NCBI GenBank assembly: GCA_947495685.1
Contig: CANLZY010000005.1
Coordinates: 154,486 to 218,485, forward strand
Source: an uncultured Tropicimonas sp.
GTDB lineage: Bacteria > Pseudomonadota > Alphaproteobacteria > Rhodobacterales > Rhodobacteraceae
Direction: 5' to 3'
DNA: 64,000 bases
Under the pieces are notes generated by a model, which saw only the letters and a list, made by a program, of their open reading frames with translations, was not told where the DNA came from and searched no databases. Both the position numbers and the translations under genes were made by a program. Shown in pieces: positions 8,758 through 17,656 of this stretch (position 1 is its first letter; every line of letters starts with the position of its first letter).

Positions 8758-11460
8758 ATGTCAGAGATAAGTCGCGTTGCATTGTTCGGTAAGCTCAACG
8801 AGGTCGGGTACAAGGCGGTCGAAGGTGCGACGGTCTTTTGCAAGATGCGGGGCAACCCGTATGTTGAAATCGTGCATTGGTTCGCCCAGATCCTGCAATT
8901 GCCGGACAGTGATGTGCACCGGATCATCCAGCACTACGACCTCGATCCGTCGCGGATCGCCTCCGACATGCAGAAGGCGCTGGATGCCCTGCCGCGCGGC
9001 GCAAGCTCGATAAGCGACCTGTCGGCGCATCTTGAGAACGCGATGGAACGGGCCTGGGTCTATGGCTCGCTGATGTACAATTCCAACCAGGTGCGGACCG
9101 GCCACCTGGTGTTGGGCCTGACCAAGACGCCCGAGCTGCGTCACGTCTTCCACGGCATTTCGAAGGAATTCGGCAAGATCGGCGGCGACGACCTGTCGGC
9201 GACGTTCCCCTCCATTGTCGATGGCTCTCCCGAGGACAACCTGCGCCCGCAGGATGGTTCGGTCACCGGCGGCGGTGCGGCACCGGGCGAGGCCTCCGGA
9301 GCGATGTCTCCGGCCGCGATGGGCAAGGAAGAGGCGCTGGCGCTGTATTGCACCGACATGACCGAGCAGGCGCAGGGCGGCAAGATGGACCCGATCGTCG
9401 GCCGGGATGACGAGATCCGTCAGATTGTCGATGTGCTGATGCGGCGGCGCCAGAACAACCCGATCCTGACCGGCGAGGCCGGGGTGGGCAAGACGGCGGT
9501 GGTCGAGGGCTTTGCCCAGCGGATCGCGCGGGGCGACGTGCCGCCGGCGTTGAAGGATGCCCGGATCCTGTCACTGGATGTCGGCCTGTTGCAGGCCGGG
9601 GCCTCGATGAAAGGCGAATTCGAAAACCGTCTGAAATCGGTCATCGAAGAGGTTCAGGCCAGCACCCATCCGATCATCATGTTCGTGGACGAGACCCACA
9701 CGCTGGTTGGCGCGGGCGGTGCGGCGGGCACCGGCGACGCGGCCAACCTGCTCAAGCCTGCGCTGGCGCGCGGTACCCTGCGCACCATCGGCGCCACGAC
9801 CTGGGCGGAGTACAAGAAACATATCGAGAAGGACCCCGCCCTGACCCGGCGTTTCCAGGTGGTGCAGGTCGACGAACCGTCGGTTCCCAAGGCCGTCCTG
9901 ATGATGCGTGGGATCGCCTCGATGCTTGAAAAGCACCACAAGGTGCAGGTGCTGGACGAGGGCATCGAAGCGGCGGTAAGCCTGTCTGCGCGGTATATCC
10001 CGGCGCGGCAATTGCCGGACAAATCGGTCAGCGTGCTGGATACCGCCTGCGCGCGGGTGGCCGTCAGCCAGCATGCCGTGCCTGCTGAAGTAGACGACAG
10101 CCGCAAGCGGATCGATGCCCTGACCACCGAACTGGAGATCATCGAGCGCGACGAAACCGCTGGCTACGACGTGACCGAACGGCGGGCGACGATTTCCGCG
10201 CTGAAGACAGAGGAAGAGGCGCGTCTTGCACAGTTGGATGAACGCTGGCAGGCCGAAAAGGTCGTGGTGGCGGAGATCCTGGACCTGCGAGCCAAGTTGC
10301 GCGAGGGCGGCGTGCCGGTCGAGGCGACGGACGAGGCCTCGGCCGAAGCGAGCCCGCTGAGCGTCGAGGAGCGCGCCGACCTGATCACGCAGTTGCGCGC
10401 CAAGAACACGGAACTGGAGGAGCTTCAGGGTGAAAACCCGCTGATCCTGCCCATCGTGGATGCGCAGGCCGTCGCCAGCGTCATCGGCGACTGGACCGGT
10501 ATTCCGGTCGGGCGCATGGTGCGCAACGAGCTGCAGACCGTGCTGAACCTGGAGGAGCATCTGGGCAAGCGGGTGATCGGCCAGGATCATGCGATGCAGA
10601 TGATCGCCAAGCGTATCCAGACCAGCCGGGCGGGGCTGGACAACCCGTCCAAACCCATCGGGGTCTTCATGCTGGCGGGCACCTCCGGCGTCGGCAAGAC
10701 CGAGACCGCGCTGGCGCTGGCCGAAGTGCTGTATGGCGGCGAACACAACGTCATCACGATCAACATGTCCGAATACCAGGAGGCCCACACGGTCAGCAGC
10801 CTGAAGGGCGCGCCTCCGGGGTATGTCGGTTATGGCGAGGGCGGCGTGCTGACCGAGGCGGTGCGGCGCAAACCCTATTCGGTGGTGCTGCTGGACGAGG
10901 TCGAAAAGGCCCACCCGGATGTGCACGAACTGTTCTTCCAGGTCTTTGACAAGGGGCGGATGGAGGATGGCGAGGGCCGGATGATCGATTTCCGCAACAC
11001 GCTGATCCTGCTGACCTCGAACGCGGGCTCGGACATGATCATGGACATGTGCGCGGACCCGGATCTGATGCCGGAACCCGAGGGCATCGCCAAGGCGCTG
11101 CGCGATCCGTTGTTGAAGATCTTCCCGGCCGCGCTTCTGGGGCGGTTGGTGACGATCCCGTATTATCCGCTCAGCCCGGATATGATCGGCAAGATCACCG
11201 TGTTGCAGTTGAACCGCATCAAGAAGCGGGTGGAGCAGTCGCACGGGGTGCCGTTCACCTATACCGACGCGGTGGTCGACACGATTGTCGATCGGTGCCA
11301 GGAGCTGGAATCGGGGGGCCGCATGATCGACGCGATCGTCACCAACACCATGCTGCCCGAGGTTTCGGCCGAGTTCCTGCGCCGCATGATGACCGAGCAG
11401 GAGGTCAAGGGCGTGTCGGTGGACGCGGCGGGCGGCGAATTCACATATGATTTCGGTTGA
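8758..11460 (+). CDS. tssH: type VI secretion AAA+ ATPase TssH (ClpV)
   Basis: This 900-residue Clp-family protein has an N-terminal double-helical domain (1-160), a first AAA+ domain with Walker A GEAGVGKT at about 239-246, a middle coiled region (about 435-560) and a second AAA+ domain with Walker A GTSGVGKT at about 641-648 followed by Walker B VVLLDEVEKAHPD. ClpV disassembles contracted TssBC sheaths for reuse. I start at 8758 because AGGGAAGGGA lies just upstream and the product begins MSEISRVALFGKLNEVGYKA, as in ClpV; a longer reading would overlap tssG. Both ATPase sites look intact. Confidence 0.95.
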   Translation: MSEISRVALFGKLNEVGYKAVEGATVFCKMRGNPYVEIVHWFAQILQLPDSDVHRIIQHYDLDPSRIASDMQKALDALPRGASSISDLSAHLENAMERAWVYGSLMYNSNQVRTGHLVLGLTKTPELRHVFHGISKEFGKIGGDDLSATFPSIVDGSPEDNLRPQDGSVTGGGAAPGEASGAMSPAAMGKEEALALYCTDMTEQAQGGKMDPIVGRDDEIRQIVDVLMRRRQNNPILTGEAGVGKTAVVEGFAQRIARGDVPPALKDARILSLDVGLLQAGASMKGEFENRLKSVIEEVQASTHPIIMFVDETHTLVGAGGAAGTGDAANLLKPALARGTLRTIGATTWAEYKKHIEKDPALTRRFQVVQVDEPSVPKAVLMMRGIASMLEKHHKVQVLDEGIEAAVSLSARYIPARQLPDKSVSVLDTACARVAVSQHAVPAEVDDSRKRIDALTTELEIIERDETAGYDVTERRATISALKTEEEARLAQLDERWQAEKVVVAEILDLRAKLREGGVPVEATDEASAEASPLSVEERADLITQLRAKNTELEELQGENPLILPIVDAQAVASVIGDWTGIPVGRMVRNELQTVLNLEEHLGKRVIGQDHAMQMIAKRIQTSRAGLDNPSKPIGVFMLAGTSGVGKTETALALAEVLYGGEHNVITINMSEYQEAHTVSSLKGAPPGYVGYGEGGVLTEAVRRKPYSVVLLDEVEKAHPDVHELFFQVFDKGRMEDGEGRMIDFRNTLILLTSNAGSDMIMDMCADPDLMPEPEGIAKALRDPLLKIFPAALLGRLVTIPYYPLSPDMIGKITVLQLNRIKKRVEQSHGVPFTYTDAVVDTIVDRCQELESGGRMIDAIVTNTMLPEVSAEFLRRMMTEQEVKGVSVDAAGGEFTYDFG

Positions 11461-11470
11461 CCGCCACGAG

Positions 11471-11499
11471 TCCGGGGGCGACAGTTTCTGGCCCCCGGA
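11471..11499 (+). other. hairpin downstream of tssH
   Basis: A perfect 9-base stem (TCCGGGGGC at 11471-11479, GCCCCCGGA at 11491-11499) with an 11-base loop starts 11 bases after the tssH stop. No T-run follows, so it could be a Rho-dependent pause, an mRNA 3' end stabiliser or a partial terminator within the T6SS operon. It marks a natural break between the tssA-H block and the vgrG block. Confidence 0.5.
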
Positions 11500-11588
11500 T
11501 CGCGGACGGGTCCCTCGACCGATCAGCGGATTTGGAGGAACAGCGCGATCGGGTATAGACTCCGATATCTTCAGGGAATGATTTACGC

Positions 11589-13730
11589 ATGACTATTGAT
11601 ATGAATCTGGTCGAAGACTTCCCGATCTGGATGAAATCCGTCCCGGCCAATCATTCGGCTGTCCTGATTGCCATGAAATCGGTGGAAGCCTTCAATCGGC
11701 CAGCGATCACCGAGATTGAGTTCATTTCCGACGATGACAGCATCAACCTGAACGATTTTGTCGGTCAGCCGATGGAGCTTGTGGCAAGGGTGCCCGCTGG
11801 TCCTGAACGGTTGGAGTCCGGGATGCGCGAACGGAGCTTCAAGGGAACCTGCGTCGAGGCGCGGTTCCTGTCGGTGAACGGTGGCGTTGCCCATTACGCG
11901 GCCGAGATCCGGCCAAAATTGTGGTTCCTGAGCTTGTCCCGAGATTGCCGGATCTATCAGAACATGACGGCAGCCGATATCATCAAGGAGATCCTTGGCG
12001 ACTACGGGATCACCTACGACGACAAGTTGAGCGACACCTATCCGGAGCGGATCATCTGCGTCCAGTACCGTGAAACCGATCTGGATTTCCTGCATCGGCT
12101 GATGGAAGAGGAAGGTATCTGCTATTACCTCGATCACGAGGCCAACACCGAAAAGTTGGTGCTGGTTGACGATTCCGGGTCTCAGGGACCGGTCTCCGGC
12201 ACGTCCGAGATCGCCTTTATGCAGCTGGCAGTCGGCAATCGACGGGACTTCGAACACCTTTACGATTGGAGGCGGGACACCTCTGCCACCACGGGCAAGG
12301 TCACGCTGAGTGATTTCAATTTCGAGACCCCGCGTGCCAACCTTGAGAGTGTGAAGGCCGTTCCCAAGGGTAACCACGACCTGAAGGACATGGAGATCTA
12401 CGACACCCCCGGCCACTACTCGGCGGCCGGGGGCGGCGAACGCTATGCGCGCATCCAGATGGAGGAACGTTCCGTCCGGCATGAAACATGGATTGGAACC
12501 GGGCTGGTGTCGAACCTTGAGGTTGGCGGCACGTTTTCGGTGAAAGATCACCCCCGGACGCAGGAAGGCGATGACCTGCTGGCCATCGAAACCACGCATT
12601 ACTTCCGCCTCAATGACGAAGATCTGAACCGGGTGGGCACCGAGGTTTCGCTGGACCTGTTGCCGCGGACAACCGGTGGCGGGGATAGCGACCCCTACCA
12701 GGTGGTCGTGCGCGCCATTCCGAGCCAGGAAAAATATCGCCCGGCGCCAGTCACCCCCTGGCCCGAAATCGCCGGCATCCACACCGCGATCGTGACCGGC
12801 CCGGAAGGCGAAGAGATCCATACCGACAAGTATGGCCGGGTGCGGATCCAGTTCCATTGGGACAGGTTTGGCGGTTCGGACGACAAGTCGACCTGCTGGG
12901 TGCGTTGCATGATGCCCTGGACGGGCAAGGGCTGGGGGGCAATTGCCATTCCCCGGATTGGCCAGGAGGTCGTCGTCCAGTTCGAAGAGGGTGATCCTGA
13001 CCGGCCGCTGGTGATCGGAATGCTCTACAACGCCGATACCATGCCTCCCTATGCATTGCCGGCCAACCAGACACAGTCGGGCATCAAGTCGAATTCTTCG
13101 AAGGGCGGACAAGGCTTCAACGAGATGAGGTTCGAGGATCTCAAGGACAAGGAAGAGGTCTATTTCCAGGCCGAACGGGACTACAAGCAGGTCGTCAAGA
13201 ACAACGCTCACATCACCGTGGGTTTCGAGAAGACCGCCAAGGGCAACCTCAAGCACGAGGTCTACGAGGATCGTGAGGAAGAGGTCGGCAATGACTACAA
13301 GCTCAAGATCGGCCATGGCCGCAAGAAGAAGGGGGACATGGCCCTTGATGTCTACAACGACCGTACCGAAGAGGTCGGCCATCATGACACCCTGAAAGTG
13401 GGCTTCGGTTCGAACGGGCCGGGCAACCAGACGCTGAAGGTCAACAACAACCGAACCGAAACGATTGGCCAGAACCATGCCACCACGGTGCAAAAGGGCA
13501 ACTACAAGCTCGATGTCTCGCTGGGAAAGATCGCGATGACGGCGATGCAGGAAATCAAGCTGACCTGTGGCGGAAGCACGATCAAGATGACCCCGCAGGA
13601 GGTCTCGATCGTCTCGCCCATGGTCAAGATCGAGGGCCAGATGCAGTTCGAGGCCAAGGGAGGTATCATGTCCAAGGTCTCTGGCGGGGCGATGCTTGTC
13701 CTGCAGGGCGGACTGGTAAAGATCAACTGA
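11589..13730 (+). CDS. vgrG: type VI secretion spike protein VgrG
   Basis: This 713-residue VgrG has an N-terminal gp27-like part with CVQYRETDLDFLHRLMEEEG (about residues 154-173), a gp5-like OB-fold around 400-480 (DKYGRVRIQFHWDR, then WGAIAIPRIGQEVVVQFEEG), and a repetitive beta-helix-like C-terminus to residue 713. It forms the trimeric spike on the Hcp tube. There is no extra C-terminal enzymatic domain, so it is a structural rather than evolved VgrG; cargo must bind it or the PAAR tip. The start has AGGGAA upstream. The stop overlaps the next ATG (TGATG). Confidence 0.95.
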   Translation: MTIDMNLVEDFPIWMKSVPANHSAVLIAMKSVEAFNRPAITEIEFISDDDSINLNDFVGQPMELVARVPAGPERLESGMRERSFKGTCVEARFLSVNGGVAHYAAEIRPKLWFLSLSRDCRIYQNMTAADIIKEILGDYGITYDDKLSDTYPERIICVQYRETDLDFLHRLMEEEGICYYLDHEANTEKLVLVDDSGSQGPVSGTSEIAFMQLAVGNRRDFEHLYDWRRDTSATTGKVTLSDFNFETPRANLESVKAVPKGNHDLKDMEIYDTPGHYSAAGGGERYARIQMEERSVRHETWIGTGLVSNLEVGGTFSVKDHPRTQEGDDLLAIETTHYFRLNDEDLNRVGTEVSLDLLPRTTGGGDSDPYQVVVRAIPSQEKYRPAPVTPWPEIAGIHTAIVTGPEGEEIHTDKYGRVRIQFHWDRFGGSDDKSTCWVRCMMPWTGKGWGAIAIPRIGQEVVVQFEEGDPDRPLVIGMLYNADTMPPYALPANQTQSGIKSNSSKGGQGFNEMRFEDLKDKEEVYFQAERDYKQVVKNNAHITVGFEKTAKGNLKHEVYEDREEEVGNDYKLKIGHGRKKKGDMALDVYNDRTEEVGHHDTLKVGFGSNGPGNQTLKVNNNRTETIGQNHATTVQKGNYKLDVSLGKIAMTAMQEIKLTCGGSTIKMTPQEVSIVSPMVKIEGQMQFEAKGGIMSKVSGGAMLVLQGGLVKIN

Positions 13731-14350
13731 TGGCAGATATGGACACCCGTTTCGAAGGCATGAAGAAAATCCCGCAGCAACCGGCAGCGCGGCTTCTGGC
13801 GCAAACCAATATCCGGCTGGAGACCCCGTTGAGCGGGCCGGCGTCGGCCTCGGTGCCCGCAGTGTTGGCAGAGCTTTCCCAGGCTGGGGCTCTCGTGGAC
13901 ATGCTGAAGCTGATGGCGGTGTCGCTGCCGCCGCGTGAATGTGCCTGGTGGGCCTGCCTGGCCGCGCGGGACGTGATCGGCCCCGAGGCCGAGCCGACCC
14001 CGGCGTTGAGCGCGGCCGAGGCCTGGGTCTTTCGCCCCGGCGAAGACACCCGGCAGGCTGCCAAGGTCGCGCTGGATGCCGCGGACATCGGCGACCCGAC
14101 ATCCGATTGTGCCTCCATCGCCGTCTTTGCCGACGGCACGCTTGGGCCGGGTGACTTGAATGTGCACGACGCGCCCCCGGGAGCCTGTTCGGCGATGGCG
14201 CTTGGAATGAATGTCAGCGCGATGCAGGCCGTGGGCGGCGATATCATGGCGGCAGCGCAGGTGATGTTGGACCGGGCGCTGGACATCGCGCGGGGTGGCA
14301 GCGGCCGCATTGCCGCCACTGGTGCCACAAACGACGGAGGCGGCGCATGA
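13730..14350 (+). CDS. T6SS-linked protein of unknown function between vgrG and PAAR
   Basis: This 206-residue protein has no signal peptide or transmembrane segment. It contains helical alanine-rich blocks: an N-terminal QQPAARLLAQTNIRLETPLS segment, a central LPPRECAWWACLAARDVIGP segment around residues 65-85, and a C-terminal MALGMNVSAMQAVGGDIMAA region. It starts at the vgrG stop (TGATG) and overlaps the PAAR gene by 4 bases (ATGA), so it is translationally coupled to both spike components. This position is typical of spike adaptors and effectors; it may belong to a DUF family common in Rhodobacterales T6SS loci, but I cannot name it securely. No catalytic motif is evident. Confidence 0.7.
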   Translation: MADMDTRFEGMKKIPQQPAARLLAQTNIRLETPLSGPASASVPAVLAELSQAGALVDMLKLMAVSLPPRECAWWACLAARDVIGPEAEPTPALSAAEAWVFRPGEDTRQAAKVALDAADIGDPTSDCASIAVFADGTLGPGDLNVHDAPPGACSAMALGMNVSAMQAVGGDIMAAAQVMLDRALDIARGGSGRIAATGATNDGGGA

Positions 14351-14658
14351 GCTTTCCGCAGGCACGGGTATCGGACATGCATATCGGCGTCTGTACGCTC
14401 GGCGCACCGTTGCCGATCCTGCCGCCGTGCATGCCGACGGTGCTGGTCATGAACCTGCCGGCGGCACGGGTGGGCGATATCTGCATGGGCATGACACCGC
14501 CGCCACCCGGTATTCCGGTGCCGACCCCGCACCCGATCGCGATGGGCTCGTTCACGGTCCTGATAGGCAACATGCCGGCGGCCCGGGTGACGGGCCTGTG
14601 CGGGATGGGTGGAACGATCATTCCGCCCTGCGCCGTCACGGTTCTGACAGGTGGATGA
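14347..14658 (+). CDS. PAAR-repeat spike tip protein
   Basis: This 103-residue protein is built from PAAR-type repeats: ARVSDMHIGVC, then LPAARVGDICMGM and MPAARVTGLCGMGG, with prolines and glycines between. PAAR proteins form the sharp metal-binding tip of the VgrG spike and dock effectors. No toxin domain is attached. GGAGG lies 9 bases upstream of the ATG, and the start overlaps the stop of the preceding gene. Confidence 0.92.
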   Translation: MSFPQARVSDMHIGVCTLGAPLPILPPCMPTVLVMNLPAARVGDICMGMTPPPPGIPVPTPHPIAMGSFTVLIGNMPAARVTGLCGMGGTIIPPCAVTVLTGG

Positions 14659-14664
14659 TTTGAA

Positions 14665-16278
14665 ATGACCATCGTCGTGAAATTCCAGTCTACGGGCACC
14701 ATTCCGGGCGACGGGCGCCCGGTGACGATGATGGGCGCGTCTATGACCATCGGGCGGGCCAACGACAACGACCTTGTCTTGCCGGACCCGGATCGCGTGG
14801 TCTCGTCGCATCACTGTGCGATCGAGGATCAGAACGGCAATGTCGTGGTGATCGACCTGTCCACCAACGGCACGTTCCTGAACTATGGAAAAATCCCGCT
14901 GGGCCGCGTGCCGACGCCGCTCAACGATGGGGATATCCTGTGCATTGGCAGTTACGAGCTGGAGGTTGGAATCTCTCAGGGCCAGCCGACCGATGCGCTT
15001 GCGGGTTTGCCCGGGCCAGTGGGGGCCGGTCCGGTGGCGCCGAGTGGATCGCATGCCGACACCGACCTGATGGGGCTGCTTGACGGGCCGGGGTCTGGCA
15101 CGGATTTCCTCGATGATCTTCTGGGCGAAGCCGCCAGCCCGGTCGGCCCATCAGGGGTGCAGCGCCCGCAACTGGGCGAGGACGGGCTGTTGCCGCCGCT
15201 GGAGGACGATCCCGACGACATGTTCGGACAGGTCGCCAACCCGGACGACAGCATGGGCGCCAGCCAGTCGCTGCATTCCCCGTCCATGCAGGATCACATG
15301 CAATTGCCGCGGGCGGTATCGGAGGCGATCCCGGACGACTGGGACCTGAGCCTGCCTGCCAGTTCCGCGGCCCCTCCGGTGGCCCAGGTCCCGCCGCCAG
15401 CGGACCCGATCCCGCTCGACCCGCTGTCAGACGATCCTTTCGAGGAACCTTTCGAAGGCCCGCCGGCAACCGGCGGAGCGGCGTTCATCCCGGAAGACGA
15501 TGATTTCGGACTTGCGCCGCAGGCTGACGATGCCCCGCTGGCTGGCGACGTGCCGGTACCGGTTGCCGAGGTTGCGCAGGTTGCAACCCCGGCCCCGGTA
15601 GATCCTCCGCCGCAAGCGCCTCCGCCGCAAGTTCCGTTGGTCGAGGCGGCCGCTCCGACGCCTGCTGTATCTGCCTCTGCGGGTGGCGATGGCGCTGCGG
15701 TTCAGGCTCTGTTGCAGGCTGCGGGGTTGACGAAGGGCGAGATCGCACCGGACGAGATCCAGCCGACGATGACTCGGCTTGGCAACGTGTTGCGGATCAT
15801 GATTCACGGCATGCGCGAGATCCTGATGACACGGACCTCGATCAAGTCGGAATTCAGGATCGACCAGACCCGGATCGCCGCCAGTGGCAACAACCCGCTG
15901 AAATTCTCGGTGACACCAGAACAGGCGGTACAGGTGATGTTCCAGCCTCCAGCCCGCGGATACCTGGCCGCCGAGGACGCCGCCGAACAGGCATTGCAGG
16001 ACATCAAGGCCCACGAGGTGGCGATGATGACCGGCATGGAGGCGGCCCTGAAGGGCGTTCTGGCCAAGCTGGCGCCGGACGAACTGGAAGGGCAGATCAG
16101 CAGTGCGGGCGGGTTGGGTGACCTGCTGAAGGGCCGCAAGGCTCGCTATTGGGAGACCTACGAGCGGATCTATGCGGATATCGCGGACCAGGCGCAGAAC
16201 GATTTTCATGATCTGTTCAGCCGGGAATTCGCACGCGCCTACCAGGAACAGCTGGAAAAGCTGAAGGATACAGGATGA
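14665..16278 (+). CDS. fha: type VI FHA-domain protein (TagH/Fha family)
   Basis: This 537-residue protein has an N-terminal FHA domain (about residues 20-100: MTIGRANDNDLVLPDP, VSSHHCAIEDQ, DLSTNGTFLNYGK), a long proline- and aspartate-rich linker (about 105-335), and a C-terminal TagH-type domain (about 360-535, with GNVLRIMIHGMREILMTRTS and FHDLFSREFARAYQEQL). FHA domains bind phosphothreonine; in P. aeruginosa and Agrobacterium, Fha is recruited through PpkA-dependent phosphorylation to activate the T6SS. ppkA and pppA are encoded in the same locus, so the same switch is likely here. Confidence 0.93.
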   Translation: MTIVVKFQSTGTIPGDGRPVTMMGASMTIGRANDNDLVLPDPDRVVSSHHCAIEDQNGNVVVIDLSTNGTFLNYGKIPLGRVPTPLNDGDILCIGSYELEVGISQGQPTDALAGLPGPVGAGPVAPSGSHADTDLMGLLDGPGSGTDFLDDLLGEAASPVGPSGVQRPQLGEDGLLPPLEDDPDDMFGQVANPDDSMGASQSLHSPSMQDHMQLPRAVSEAIPDDWDLSLPASSAAPPVAQVPPPADPIPLDPLSDDPFEEPFEGPPATGGAAFIPEDDDFGLAPQADDAPLAGDVPVPVAEVAQVATPAPVDPPPQAPPPQVPLVEAAAPTPAVSASAGGDGAAVQALLQAAGLTKGEIAPDEIQPTMTRLGNVLRIMIHGMREILMTRTSIKSEFRIDQTRIAASGNNPLKFSVTPEQAVQVMFQPPARGYLAAEDAAEQALQDIKAHEVAMMTGMEAALKGVLAKLAPDELEGQISSAGGLGDLLKGRKARYWETYERIYADIADQAQNDFHDLFSREFARAYQEQLEKLKDTG

Positions 16279-16297
16279 AGAAGGGCAGGGACGGCTG

Positions 16298-17635
16298 ATG
16301 TCGTGGCAAAGCAAGGTTCTATGGACGGAAGGGCTGTTTCTGCAGCCGCACCACTTCCAGCAGGCCGATCGCTATATGGAGGGGCTGGTTGGTGGGCTGG
16401 CCCGGCGGATCATCCCGCATGGCTGGGGCCTGTCGGCGCTGGAAATCGACCGCGACGTTCTCAAGATCGGGCAGTTCTCGATCCGGTCGTGTTCGGGGCT
16501 GACCCAGGACGGCACCGCCTTCCAGGTGCCCGACACCGAAGACCACCCGCCTGCGCTGGACGTCCCCTCGGGAATCAAGGATTGCATCGTCTACCTGAGC
16601 CTGCCGCAGCGCCGGCAGGGCGCGGTCGAGGTCGATATGTCCGGCGCCGAACTGTCGGCGGCGCGGTTCCGCCCGGCCGAACTGGACGTGACCGACACGA
16701 TGGGCAACGGTCGCAAGCCCGCCACGCTGGCCGTGGGCAAGCTGCGGCTGCAATTCGCGCTGGAGGTGGATGACCTGGCCGACCGGCTGGTGATTCCGAT
16801 CGCGCGAATTGTCGAGGTGAAATCGGATCAGGAGGTCGTGCTGGACAGTGCCTTCATCCCGACCTGTCTGGATGTGCGGGCGGCAGAGCCGCTCAATGGT
16901 TTCCTGAGCGAGTTGGAGGGGCTGCTGAACCACCGCGCGACGGCACTGTCCGGGCGCCTGACACAGGGCGGCACCAAGGGCTCGGCCGAGATCCAGGACT
17001 TCCTGCTGCTGATGAACATCAACGCGATGCTGCCGGTGGTGCGCCACATGCAGGCGCTGGAAAACGTGCACCCGGCGGCATTGTATCGCGATTGCGTGTC
17101 GCTTGCCGGGCAATTGGCGACCTTCTCGTCGCCACAGATGCGCCCACCAGAGTTTCCGCCCTATCAGCACCACGACCTGACCGGCAGCTTCGTTCCGGTG
17201 ATCCGAGAGCTGCGCAAGTATCTGTCTGCGGTGCTGGAACAGAACGCCGTGTCGATCCCGCTGGAGCCGCGCAAATACGGCATCTCGGTGGGTGTGATCG
17301 CCGACCGCAAGCTGATCTCGACCGCCGGTTTCGTGCTGGCGGTGTCCTCTGACGCCCCGGCGGAGAACGTGCGCCGCCACTTTGGCGGTCAGTCCAAGGT
17401 GGGCCCGGTCGAAGAGATCCGCCAACTGGTCAATTCGGCGTTGCCGGGTATCGGCCTGCGGCCACTGCCGGTGGCCCCGCGGCAGATTCCCTATTCGTCG
17501 GGGTCCGTCTATTTCGAACTCGACCGGGAAAGCCCCTACTGGGGCAAGATGACGACCTCTGGCGGGATCGCGGTGCATGTTTCGGGGGCCTATCCGGGCC
17601 TGTCGATGGAGCTTTGGGCGATCCGGCAGGGATAA
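16298..17635 (+). CDS. tssK: type VI secretion baseplate-membrane linker TssK
   Basis: This 445-residue protein shows the TssK/ImpJ hallmark start SKVLWTEGLFLQPHHFQQAD, then the IPIARIVEVKSDQEVVLD segment around residues 166-183 and a C-terminal VYFELDRESPYWGKM block. TssK connects the baseplate to the TssLM membrane complex. Length is normal and no frameshift is seen. It is followed 21 bases later by tssL. Confidence 0.95.
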   Translation: MSWQSKVLWTEGLFLQPHHFQQADRYMEGLVGGLARRIIPHGWGLSALEIDRDVLKIGQFSIRSCSGLTQDGTAFQVPDTEDHPPALDVPSGIKDCIVYLSLPQRRQGAVEVDMSGAELSAARFRPAELDVTDTMGNGRKPATLAVGKLRLQFALEVDDLADRLVIPIARIVEVKSDQEVVLDSAFIPTCLDVRAAEPLNGFLSELEGLLNHRATALSGRLTQGGTKGSAEIQDFLLLMNINAMLPVVRHMQALENVHPAALYRDCVSLAGQLATFSSPQMRPPEFPPYQHHDLTGSFVPVIRELRKYLSAVLEQNAVSIPLEPRKYGISVGVIADRKLISTAGFVLAVSSDAPAENVRRHFGGQSKVGPVEEIRQLVNSALPGIGLRPLPVAPRQIPYSSGSVYFELDRESPYWGKMTTSGGIAVHVSGAYPGLSMELWAIRQG

Positions 17636-17656
17636 GGGCATGATGGGGAAGACAGG

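Noticed and set aside
11589..13730. VgrG as an evolved VgrG carrying a toxin domain
   Set aside because: The C-terminus ends in repetitive beta-helix-like sequence at residue 713 with no appended enzymatic domain.
11583..14102. 839-codon minus-strand open frame opposite vgrG
   Set aside because: No ribosome site, no recognisable domain, and vgrG is unambiguous on the plus strand.
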